Shown: in pieces, positions 18,621-25,378 of the stretch | Layout of the letters: every line of letters starts with the position of its first letter | How positions within the stretch are numbered: the first letter of the stretch is position 1 | The notes under the pieces: model-generated | Databases searched by the model: none | What the model saw: the letters and a program-made list of their open reading frames with translations, nothing else | Told to the model about the DNA's origin: nothing | Made by a program: the position numbers and the translations under genes | Assembly: GCF_003950295.1 (NCBI RefSeq) | Contig: NZ_RHNP01000020.1 | Span: 1 to 50,451 of the forward strand | Length of the DNA stretch: 50,451 bases | Direction: 5' to 3' | Origin: Loigolactobacillus iwatensis | GTDB taxonomy: Bacteria; Bacillota; Bacilli; Lactobacillales; Lactobacillaceae

Positions 18621-18670
18621 AATGAACCAAGGGTTTAGGCTTAAAGGCTAACCTTTGATTCATTTTTTGT
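18621..18670 (+). terminator. Probable terminator after ackA
   Basis: AATGAACCAAGGGTT (18621-18635) pairs with AACCTTTGATTCATT (18650-18664), with one mismatch and one G-U pair, followed by TTTTTTGTTTTT. A TATAAT at 18613-18618 directly before it is probably chance. Confidence 0.7.
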
Positions 18671-18687
18671 TTTTCGTGAATAATTAG

Positions 18688-18713
18688 CTTTTTCAAACAC
18701 ATTTACACTAAAT
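18688..18713 (+). repeat. Fragment matching the 3' edge of the structured RNA element
   Basis: CTTTTTCAAACACATTTACA and the next six bases match the right arm and 3' flank of the element at 22462-22695, with a few differences. Nothing of the remaining 190 bases is seen upstream, so this would be a truncated copy abutting repeat A. Confidence 0.4.
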
Positions 18714-18721
18714 CAATCGCA

Positions 18722-18860
18722 GAGTGGAACAAAGGTAGCTTTTGGGCTTACGGTGTAACGTAAGCTAATCCAATAACTGTACTATGGGTAATTGAATTAG
18801 CTGTAGTTAAGCACGTGAACCCCGACTTTTGGCGCACATTCTAGAGTAATATTCGGAAAC
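18722..18860 (+). repeat. Dispersed palindromic repeat A, copy 2
   Basis: Aligns over 139 bases with the reverse complement of 79-217. The central palindrome (CTAATCCAATAACT ... GGTAATTGAATTAG) is slightly decayed, with several changes. Confidence 0.7.
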
Positions 18861-18892
18861 AATAAGAAGTTGGGACTTTTTTCCCAGCCTCA

Positions 18893-18970
18893 GTAGTTAA
18901 GCACGTGAACCCCAACTTTTTTGGTGCACATTCTAGAGTAAGGTTCGCAAATATAAGCGGTTAGGACTGT
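18893..18970 (+). repeat. Partial tandem copy of repeat A
   Basis: AGTTAAGCACGTGAACCCC, then ACTTTTTTGGTGCACATTCT and AGAGTAA, repeats the right half of copy 2 (from about 18804) some 89 bases later. The rest of the 18524-19010 gap shows no gene. Confidence 0.65.
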
Positions 18971-19010
18971 TTCTCAACCGCAAACACAGCTTAGGAAGGT
19001 TTAGATCATT

Positions 19011-19475
19011 ATGTTAAGTATAGTAGAGTTAGGGTTACTTTTAATTATTTTATTGGTGGAAGGTTGGTTCTGGTGGTTGATTAAAATTCCCGCGCGGCCT
19101 AATTGGTGGGTACGGGGTGGTCTTGTTCTGTTAGCCTTATTGCTGCTTAGTTTAACGGTGCCAAACGAAGGCTTTGTTACGGCCAAAATTCAAAGTATTT
19201 TTGCCGCCGGTTTATTAGTTGTAATTGCCGTTTGGCCGAGGGGATTAATGGTCAAGGGTATTTTAAACGGGGCCTACAGTACACGTTTGTACACAACAAT
19301 TATTAGTATTCAATTACGATTTGACCAGAAAAGAAAGGTAACTTACCTAACTTATCAGGCAGGACCAATGGCACATTATCAATTACGTTTTAAGAAAATA
19401 CCAACTGAGTTACAGAGCTATTTAGAACACTATTTTGATGCTGATTTAATTCAAATACAAGCAAGCAAAAAGTAG
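19011..19475 (+). CDS. Hypothetical membrane protein
   Basis: A 154-residue protein I do not recognise. Three hydrophobic segments (about residues 2-24, 33-50 and 61-75) are followed by a roughly 75-residue soluble domain with beta-strand-like pattern (YLTYQAGPMAHYQLRFKK). AGGAAGG lies 12 bases upstream. It stands alone between the repeat-filled gap and the permease gene and keeps full coding character, so it is probably real. No function is assigned. Confidence 0.75.
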   Translation: MLSIVELGLLLIILLVEGWFWWLIKIPARPNWWVRGGLVLLALLLLSLTVPNEGFVTAKIQSIFAAGLLVVIAVWPRGLMVKGILNGAYSTRLYTTIISIQLRFDQKRKVTYLTYQAGPMAHYQLRFKKIPTELQSYLEHYFDADLIQIQASKK

Positions 19476-19569
19476 TTAAGTGAAATGCTTTCATCTAACT
19501 GTGCTAAATTCTCAATGCAGTTTACAACGCCAAATCTATTTTTTATATCTTTATGAGAAAAATCAGGGG

Positions 19570-19575
19570 TATAAT
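19570..19575 (+). promoter_or_regulatory. -10 element before the permease
   Basis: TATAAT, 31 bases before the start codon. No clear -35 hexamer at standard spacing. Confidence 0.35.
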
Positions 19576-19606
19576 TAGAAAATAGAAAGAAAAGGAGTTG
19601 TAAAAA

Positions 19607-20992
19607 ATGAGTGAGAAACAAACGGGTGAAACGCAAGGGTTGGCGCGTAACCTAAAAAGTCGCCACGTTCAATTGATTGCTATTGGCGGTACGATTGGAA
19701 CGGGATTATTTTTAGGTGCCGGTAAATCCATTCATTTGGCAGGGCCTTCAATTTTATTTGCTTACTTATTAACCGGAATTGTTTGTTTTCTTTTAATGCG
19801 GTCGCTGGGAGAATTATTGCTCTCGGATTTAAATTTGCATTCATTTGTTGATTTTATAAAAGAATATTTAGGTGAAAGTGCTGGCTTTATTGCTGGTTGG
19901 ACTTACTGGATTTGTTGGGTCACGATTGCCATGGCCGAGGTTACGGCAACTGGGCTTTACATGAAATTCTGGTTTCCATCGTTGCCGCAGTGGTTACCTG
20001 GTCTATTAATGCTCATTATTTTATTAGGCATTAATCTAATAACGGTCGGTGCCTTTGGTGAAGTTGAATTTTGGTTTGCGCTGATTAAGATTGTTGCCAT
20101 TATTGCGTTAATTGCTGTGGGTATTTTTATGGTGATTGTTGGCTATAAAACTCCAACTGGTCAAGCAAGTTTATCTAATTTAACAAATTATGGCGGCATT
20201 TTTCCAACTGGTGCCAAGGGCTTTATTTTATCCTTCCAAATGGTTGTTTTTAGTTTTATTGGTATTGAAATGGTTGGGATGACAGCTTCTGAGACCCAAA
20301 ATCCAGAAAAATTATTACCCAAAGCAATTAATGATATTCCGTTACGGATTATTTTATTCTACGTTGGTGCGTTATTTGTTATTATGTGTATTTATCCTTG
20401 GTCTCATTTATCAGCTTCACAAAGCCCATTTGTGCAGGTTTTCAAAAATATTGGAATTCGTTCAGCCGCTGGGATTGTTAATTTTGTCGTAATCACGGCT
20501 TCAGCTTCTGCCTGTAACAGTTCTTTATTTAGCACTGGACGAATGTTATTTTCGTTAGCCTATGATTCTGACAATCGCTTTTTACACCATTTTGGTAAGC
20601 TTTCAAAGAGTCGGGTACCGGCTTCAGCGTTATTATTTTCAACGGTTGTTATTGCCTTTGCGGTTTTGCTTAATCTGTTTATTCCGAACATTGTCTTTAC
20701 GTTAGTTTCTAGTGTAGCGACAACTTGTTTTTTATTTATTTGGGGAGCAATTATCGTAACTCACCTACGTTATCGGAAAACAAAATTGGCCGCAGCGAGT
20801 ACTTTTAAAGCACCATGGCAGCCATTTGCGGATTACTTTGTTTTAGCATTTTTGGTTTTTGTCGCAGTCGTACTGTGTCTAGAAAAATCAACATTAATCG
20901 CTTTAATTATTTCCGTTATTTGGTTTGCCGGCTTATACTTGATTAAGTTCTCGCGTGATCGCCACCGAGCAACTGGCCGGCAGGTAAAGTGA
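19607..20992 (+). CDS. APC-family amino-acid permease
   Basis: A 461-residue secondary transporter with about 12 membrane segments. It belongs to the amino-acid transporter (AAT) branch of the APC superfamily: LKSRHVQLIAIGGTIGTGLF at the first helix and GIEMVGMTASETQNPEK in the middle are hallmarks. The substrate cannot be read from sequence; members carry aromatic, basic, serine/threonine, proline or GABA-like substrates. AAAAGGAG lies 9 bases before the ATG. No partner gene is adjacent. Confidence 0.92.
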   Translation: MSEKQTGETQGLARNLKSRHVQLIAIGGTIGTGLFLGAGKSIHLAGPSILFAYLLTGIVCFLLMRSLGELLLSDLNLHSFVDFIKEYLGESAGFIAGWTYWICWVTIAMAEVTATGLYMKFWFPSLPQWLPGLLMLIILLGINLITVGAFGEVEFWFALIKIVAIIALIAVGIFMVIVGYKTPTGQASLSNLTNYGGIFPTGAKGFILSFQMVVFSFIGIEMVGMTASETQNPEKLLPKAINDIPLRIILFYVGALFVIMCIYPWSHLSASQSPFVQVFKNIGIRSAAGIVNFVVITASASACNSSLFSTGRMLFSLAYDSDNRFLHHFGKLSKSRVPASALLFSTVVIAFAVLLNLFIPNIVFTLVSSVATTCFLFIWGAIIVTHLRYRKTKLAAASTFKAPWQPFADYFVLAFLVFVAVVLCLEKSTLIALIISVIWFAGLYLIKFSRDRHRATGRQVK

Positions 20993-21052
20993 GAACTTGT
21001 TCAAAAACAATCACTTAACACGCAGGTTTTATATTAAAGTTAGGAGTTACGC

Positions 21053-21349
21053 ATGAAATTTGACGTTATTACAAGCAATATTGCTCATACCATCAGGGAC
21101 CGGCGAAAACACGCAGGCCGACAACAGGTTAGCTTTCCAGTAACCTTTACCCATAATAAAAAAGAGGCGACCGGGTGTCTTATATTTGTTGTCGAAAAAG
21201 ATGGTCAGTACCAGGCTAAAAAGTTTTCCGAACGTTATATGAATATTGATGATCCTGCAGTGCACGTTTATCACGGTGCTTATTACGAGTGTGACGATGA
21301 CCTTGATCGGCGTGATGAGTTAATTGATGTCATTGCCGGAAAGCTTTGA
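21053..21349 (+). CDS. Conserved-looking hypothetical protein
   Basis: A 98-residue soluble protein, starting MKFDVITSNIAHTIRDRR, acidic toward the C-terminus (YECDDDLDRRDELIDVIAG). No signal peptide or membrane segment. TAGGAG lies 9 bases upstream. I do not recognise a family. Codon use matches its neighbours and the frame is clean, so I treat it as a real gene. It marks the right edge of the intact housekeeping block. Confidence 0.65.
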   Translation: MKFDVITSNIAHTIRDRRKHAGRQQVSFPVTFTHNKKEATGCLIFVVEKDGQYQAKKFSERYMNIDDPAVHVYHGAYYECDDDLDRRDELIDVIAGKL

Positions 21350-21393
21350 GTTGTTAAAGTAATTATAAAAGAGGTCAGTTCGTTTGAATTGAA

Positions 21394-21755
21394 TTAAGTC
21401 GCTGCGAATAAAGGGCCAGCCAGGCAAAAGAGCACTAACATCGCTAGAAAAGTTAACAAGACAACAATTACCACTGATGCCGAAAGTGTGACAAAAAAGT
21501 GAACGTAGATACCGATATTATCAGCACCACAAGTTGAAATAGTAATGACGGCTACATTTAGGATGAGTTCACGCTGGTTTGAAAGTTTTTCGTTGACAAC
21601 ATCAGCGTTATCATCCACACCACTTAGCAATAGATTGAGTCCCATAATGATTGGAATCAAACTTAGAAGGCCAAGCATTCATTCGGTTGGAATAAAATGA
21701 AGAATAAAAGCTAAGATTAACGCGCTTAAAACGAAGGTACTTGTCCCATCAAAAA
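21394..21755 (-). pseudogene. CadD-like cadmium-resistance transporter remnant
   Basis: On the minus strand the readable part (21394-21678) has CadD-family features: LGLLSLIPIIMGLNLLL and the conserved VAVITISTCGADNIGIYV. Upstream in the same frame (about 21681-21737), FVLSALILAFILHFIPTE runs directly into a TGA where CadD relatives have Trp, then MLGL. Further upstream the reading frame shifts (GQVPSF in another frame). Both the N-terminal helices and the C-terminal end are missing; CadD is about 200 residues. It is a dead gene, not a short intact one. Confidence 0.75.
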
Positions 21756-22033
21756 ATGCCTTTCATCAAGACATATGACTTTTACAAGCAACTGATGCAT
21801 GGTCATTTTCCCAATTTAAGCTTTTAATCAATTAGGTATTATTTCTGTACGTAAGGGCATCGGGATGACAAGCGGTTAACATTAAGATGAAGGACAAGCA
21901 ACCAAGTAGCCAATTAATTGGGTATAAAATTTATAGGAGTGAACTAATAAAATGAATAAAAATGATAAGATTACGATTTTTGGTGTTATCAGCTACTAGC
22001 GCTGATTGGACAAAGTGTTAAGGATACTTATAA
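21756..22033. other. Decayed sequence without an intact gene
   Basis: Between the cadD remnant and the small-RNA promoter I find only short open stretches. One is a 15-codon frame at about 21952 with a TAGGAG site (MNKNDKITIFGVISY then stop). The minus strand has a hydrophobic run ending LSFILMLTACHPDA. Both look like gene debris. Confidence 0.4.
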
Positions 22034-22062
22034 TTGGTGTTTATCCTTGAATATGCTATAAT
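22034..22062 (+). promoter_or_regulatory. Promoter of small RNA (putative antitoxin RNA)
   Basis: TTGGTG (22034-22039), 17 bases, then TATAAT (22057-22062) preceded by TGC (extended -10). The predicted start is near 22069, exactly at the left edge of direct repeat 1. Confidence 0.65.
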
Positions 22063-22068
22063 GTAGCT

Positions 22069-22160
22069 ACTGAATAAAGTACAAATGGATTGTCACCGCT
22101 TGAGTGGACTCTCAAGCAGGGATGCCGGTGCCGCTATCTCAAACGATAGCGGTTTTTTTT
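22069..22160 (+). ncRNA. Putative antitoxin small RNA of a type I toxin-antitoxin locus
   Basis: About 92 nucleotides from a strong promoter to a terminator hairpin. The 5' 30 bases (direct repeat 1, 22068-22098) recur at 22368-22399. A hairpin CTTGAG/CTCAAG follows, then the terminator CCGCTATC (22131-22138) with GATAGCGG (22145-22152) and eight T. The facing minus-strand mRNA carries the reverse complement of direct repeat 2 just before its start codon. This RNA could therefore pair with that mRNA and block translation, as RNA II does in par/Fst systems. Confidence 0.6.
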
Positions 22161-22177
22161 GTACCTGAAAATAATAA

Positions 22178-22195
22178 AAGCCCAGTAGGTGGACT
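22178..22195 (-). terminator. Weak terminator of the leftward toxin mRNA
   Basis: On the minus strand, GTCCA-CCTAC-TGGGC forms a 5-bp hairpin followed by TTTTATTATTTT. It lies just after the stop of the small leftward gene. Confidence 0.4.
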
Positions 22196-22218
22196 AAACC
22201 TAAAGGACTCTTAATGAA

Positions 22219-22362
22219 CTAATGGCGAGAGTGCTTGCCATTTGGGTGCTTCGAGTGTCTTCCTACAGGGCTAAGTACATAATGCACATAGCAATAACGG
22301 CCAGAGGCAACAACTGTAGTAGTAGCGACACTCACGATCACGGCTTTAAGAACATCTACCAT
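22219..22362 (-). CDS. Small membrane peptide, putative type I toxin
   Basis: A 47-residue frame starting MVDVLKAVIVSVATTTVVAS. An N-terminal hydrophobic helix of about 20 residues is followed by a basic, histidine-rich tail (RHSKHPNGKHSRH). Size and layout fit small membrane toxins such as Fst/Lpt, but I cannot place it in that family by sequence. The ATG at 22362 follows the inverted copy of direct repeat 2 by about 5 bases. The only ribosome site is a weak GGTG. An in-frame GTG at 22410 is a longer alternative. It converges with the small RNA at 22069-22160. Confidence 0.5.
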   Translation of the reverse strand: MVDVLKAVIVSVATTTVVASGRYCYVHYVLSPVGRHSKHPNGKHSRH

Positions 22363-22367
22363 CACCG

Positions 22368-22399
22368 TACTGAATAAAGAATAAATGGATATTTCACCG
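22368..22399 (+). repeat. Direct repeat 2 of the toxin-antitoxin locus
   Basis: TACTGAATAAAG ... AAATGGAT ... TCACCG matches 22068-22098 with a handful of changes. It is 300 bases away in the same orientation. Confidence 0.7.
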
Positions 22400-22413
22400 G
22401 CAGTAGTCACTAG

Positions 22414-22442
22414 TTGTGATTTAAACTACCACCATTTATAAT
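22414..22442 (+). promoter_or_regulatory. Promoter of structured RNA, copy 1
   Basis: TTGTGA (22414-22419), a 17-base spacer and TATAAT (22437-22442). The predicted start near 22449 is about 13 bases before the terminal stem of the RNA. Confidence 0.55.
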
Positions 22443-22461
22443 TTTATCAATAATTTAAGGA

Positions 22462-22676
22462 GTGTTTGGAAAGGCGTTTAGATTCTGAGGATTAGCCTAA
22501 ACAGACGAATTACCTTTGAAAAAGGTGATTTGGCTGTTGTAGCTAATATTCCGCAATTGAGGATTATTAGCAAAAACACGCTAATAATCTTGATGTTTCA
22601 TCCGTTGTCCATTCAACTACGGCGAAAACCGCCAAGTTGAAACATGGCAACCGCAGGAATCTGCCTTTTCAAACAC
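22462..22676 (+). ncRNA. Structured RNA element, copy 1 (class unknown)
   Basis: 215 bases closed by a 14-bp terminal stem (22462-22475 with 22663-22676). Inside are: GTTTAG/CTAAAC (22476-22481, 22497-22502); AATTACCTT/AAGGTGATT (22508-22516, 22522-22530); a 10-bp hairpin GATTATTAGC/GCTAATAATC (22562-22571, 22580-22589); and TTCAACT/AGTTGAA capped by GGCG/CGCC. GTTGTCCA and TGGCAAC can extend the last helix. Copy 2 at 27326-27539 keeps these helices with compensatory changes. I do not recognise it as a known RNA class. Similarity continues about 20 bases past the stem (to about 22695). Confidence 0.75.
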
Positions 22677-22955
22677 GTTTACATTAAATTAGTCCGTAAA
22701 ATACTAGGGAGTGTATTTTCCAAACATTCTTTGGATTGATAGATAGTCGCTTATGTGAGGTGCTCGTGTAAAAAATAGAGAATTATTCTGCAAACAGCAT
22801 TGCAGTGGGCCCGCTTGCCAAAGTTAATTAGATAAATCCAAACGATCTAGTTTATAAATTAAGAATTTTAATTGTTTTCTTGCCTTCTAGTTACTGCAAG
22901 GAAATACAGTAAACCATAGACAAATTAGTAAAATTATTTAAGGAGGTTTTTTATC

Positions 22956-23170
22956 ATGACAAAAGTATTAATTATTGGAGCTACTGGAACGGTAGGGGGA
23001 ACTACGCGTTAGTATCTTTTAGATAATTCCACGGATCAGTTAGCTTAATGGCACGGAATACGAAACGATTGGGCAAACTAAATGAGGATTAGGAACGAAC
23101 AATTGCTGGTAGTGTTACGGATCAAACAACTTTACAGCAAGCCTTAGAGGGGCAAAAGGTGGTGTTTTAA
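22956..23170 (+). pseudogene. Broken NAD(P)-binding reductase (atypical SDR, NmrA-like)
   Basis: AAGGAGG precedes ATG 22956, which reads MTKVLIIGATGTVGGTTR with the Rossmann GxxGxxG motif, then a TAG. The reading continues YLLDNSTDQLA, needs a frameshift to MARNTKRLGKLNED, meets a second TAG, then ERTIAGSVTDQTTLQQALEG before a TAA. About 70 residues of a protein normally 200 or more remain. The next 120 bases (to about 23290) are open in one frame (RKIRIVPDQTIKARFYMSEL) but I do not recognise them. The ribosome site is still excellent, so the decay is recent. Confidence 0.8.
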
Positions 23171-23288
23171 TCAATCAGACAGGAAGATTCGGATTGTGCC
23201 GGATCAGACTATCAAAGCAAGGTTTTATATGTCTGAATTATCGGAAGGCCTTGAACCTGCCAAACGATTGATCTTAAAACTTCATAGT

Positions 23289-23355
23289 TAAAAAACTGGC
23301 AACTAGCCAAATTACTCATAAAGCATGAGTAGTCGGCTAGTTGCCAGTTTTTTTA
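23289..23355. terminator. Bidirectional terminator
   Basis: AAAAAACTGGCAACTAGCC and GGCTAGTTGCCAGTTTTTTT form a strong stem with A- and T-runs on both sides. A smaller ACTCAT/ATGAGT hairpin sits in the loop. It lies where the leftward 656-residue surface-protein gene and the broken reductase converge. Confidence 0.88.
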
Positions 23356-23385
23356 TAAATTATTTTAAATTTTCCAGCAAAAGAA

Positions 23386-25356
23386 TTAAGATGTTTTCGC
23401 TCGTTGGCCGAAATTAATTGTTCCGGCAATACTGGTGAAGAAGAGGCCTAATTGTGAATGGTCGGCGTTATCATTTGGCATTGGGTGATGCTGGATGATT
23501 AGCGTTGGTTCCGGTTTTACAAAATCAGCCCGTAGACTTTGTGGTCGTTTCTTTGGCTGTGCTTTTTTAGCGACGTGCTGTTTTGCCGGAGTCACTTGTG
23601 TTTTGCCCGGCCTGGTTGGTTGTACTTTCTTGGTTGTAGGTGCCTGATAATCAGTTCCAGTTTCTTGTTTCTCAGCGGTATTCCCAAATATAAAGTTGTA
23701 AACTTGCTGGGTATCGTTCAGTAGCCAACTCATTTGGCGGGTTTTATTGACTAATGCCACCGGCTTGGTTGAGCGTTGTACTTTGGTCTTAGCTGCTTGC
23801 GGTAGATTAGCCGCGGCCAAAGCAGCCTGTTTTGGTGCACTATCCGTTAAATTTTTATTGTTATTAGATTTCACAGATATTGCCACTGCCTTATCGTTAT
23901 TAGTTACATCAGGATTGATGGTGGTGCTTGTCGCCGGCGTAATTGAATTAGCGGGGGTGACTGGTGTTGCTTGAGGACTTTTATTAGTATTTTTAGTGTA
24001 AACAATTGTTTTAACAACATCGGAGCTAGCGGGGGTCAAATCGGTGATCGCCGCTACCAGGGAATGACTTGGTGTGTAGCCGGAAATGGTTGGCGCCACT
24101 TTTGTAGCAAAGGATGTGACGCCATTAGTAGCACGCCAATCCAGATAAACAATTTTTCCGGTGACTTCATTAAAGGTGGCTTGGCGGGTAAAAGTGACCT
24201 GCTGCGTTTGTGCAGTTGCCAGACTTTTACCTTCATTATTTACAAAGTAGATGGTTTCCGTAATGGCCTGACTTAAATCAGTTTCAGCCGTACCAGTAGG
24301 CCAGGTGGGGCCAGCCGGATTATCTGAATCAACAACTTGTCCTGGGTGACCAGGATTTTCCGGCGTGATCGTGACAATCTTTTCGGCCAAGTGAACGGTG
24401 TAAAGTTGGTCAGTTGCGTCATCATGATCAAATAAAATTCCAGTTGCGGGAACTTGATCATCACTGACCGTATAACCAGCAATTTTATACCGGACTAAGG
24501 TATTGGCGGTTGAATACGCATTAGTTGAATCACTTCCGCCGCTTAAACTAAAGCTGGCCAAGGTTTGTTGCGTTGTGTCATCAACGTAACGGACAACGGC
24601 ATTTTGCTGATCAGCACGGTAGTTGATGATCGTGTCTTGACCAGGATCCGTTGGTTGTGGAAGCCAGTAGCCTTGGGTGACGTCTTTGGCGTTAATTAAG
24701 GCCAGTCCTTGGCCTGCGTCAGTATACGGCGTATAGCCGGCAATATAGGCCAGCGTACCTCCAGAAATGACCGCCGATGGATCATTTGGGTCCGTTTGGT
24801 AGTCAATGTTGGACGTTTCGGCAGTAGGTGCGGCGGCCGTAGAAGTACTTGCTTGACTGGCCGCCTGGGCTGCTGGTGCACTAGTTACGCTTGCCGTGCT
24901 GCTAGAAGTTACTGTATCTGGCGTCGTGCTAGTTGCGCCGGTTTGGGGTGCGGTACTGCTGGCCGCCGAACTTATTGTGTTTGTTCGGGCCGAATTAGCC
25001 GCCGGTGGCACTGCAGAGCTTGCTTGAACGGCGGCCTGGCTTGATCCCGAACTAGCGGCCGCTGGGGTGATCGAATCTGTGGCGGCAGCGGCCTCGTTCG
25101 TTGGTTTGAGTGCCACCTGTTGCCCCTGGAGTGCAGAGTTGGCCGGAGTTGCGCTAGTCGGCTGCTGTGTGGCCTGACTAGTTACGGCCGCTTGGGCATC
25201 TTGGCCAGTGATCAGTTCCGTGGTTGCTCCCAGGAGTAGGGTTGATAAACCACCAACAAACAAGAGTTTACCGGAGACAAGCCACTGTCTTTTATTTTCC
25301 TGGTAGACGTGGAAACGAATCGGGGTTCCCTGGTCTTTATAAGAAAAGCGTTGCAT
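23386..25356 (-). CDS. MucBP-type secreted protein with degenerate sortase signal
   Basis: A 656-residue protein. The N-terminus has a long KxYKxGKxW-like signal region (FHVYQENKRQW then a hydrophobic helix, cleavage near AQAA, residue 57). An Ala/Ser/Thr-rich stretch (about 58-175) follows. A MucBP-like domain (about 250-330) and a Mub-type module (about 360-455) are clearly related to residues 4010-4212 of the giant adhesin at 36573. The tail is Lys/Gln/Thr-rich. The last 31 residues, MPNDNADHSQ-LGLFFTSIAG..., have the layout of a sortase signal but not LPxTG. GGAGGTGATT precedes the ATG. It lies 22 bases after the Mga-like regulator gene, probably in one operon. Confidence 0.85.
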   Translation of the reverse strand: MQRFSYKDQGTPIRFHVYQENKRQWLVSGKLLFVGGLSTLLLGATTELITGQDAQAAVTSQATQQPTSATPANSALQGQQVALKPTNEAAAATDSITPAAASSGSSQAAVQASSAVPPAANSARTNTISSAASSTAPQTGATSTTPDTVTSSSTASVTSAPAAQAASQASTSTAAAPTAETSNIDYQTDPNDPSAVISGGTLAYIAGYTPYTDAGQGLALINAKDVTQGYWLPQPTDPGQDTIINYRADQQNAVVRYVDDTTQQTLASFSLSGGSDSTNAYSTANTLVRYKIAGYTVSDDQVPATGILFDHDDATDQLYTVHLAEKIVTITPENPGHPGQVVDSDNPAGPTWPTGTAETDLSQAITETIYFVNNEGKSLATAQTQQVTFTRQATFNEVTGKIVYLDWRATNGVTSFATKVAPTISGYTPSHSLVAAITDLTPASSDVVKTIVYTKNTNKSPQATPVTPANSITPATSTTINPDVTNNDKAVAISVKSNNNKNLTDSAPKQAALAAANLPQAAKTKVQRSTKPVALVNKTRQMSWLLNDTQQVYNFIFGNTAEKQETGTDYQAPTTKKVQPTRPGKTQVTPAKQHVAKKAQPKKRPQSLRADFVKPEPTLIIQHHPMPNDNADHSQLGLFFTSIAGTINFGQRAKTS

Positions 25357-25378
25357 GAGAAATCACCTCCAATTAACG

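Noticed and set aside
18613-18670. Stand-alone small RNA after ackA
   Set aside because: A TATAAT lies just before the hairpin, but the start point would fall inside the stem and no -35 is present. It is better explained as the ackA terminator.
21394-21678. Intact 94-residue membrane protein gene
   Set aside because: It is the middle of a CadD-like protein. Homologous sequence continues upstream across an in-frame stop and a frameshift, and the C-terminal end is missing.
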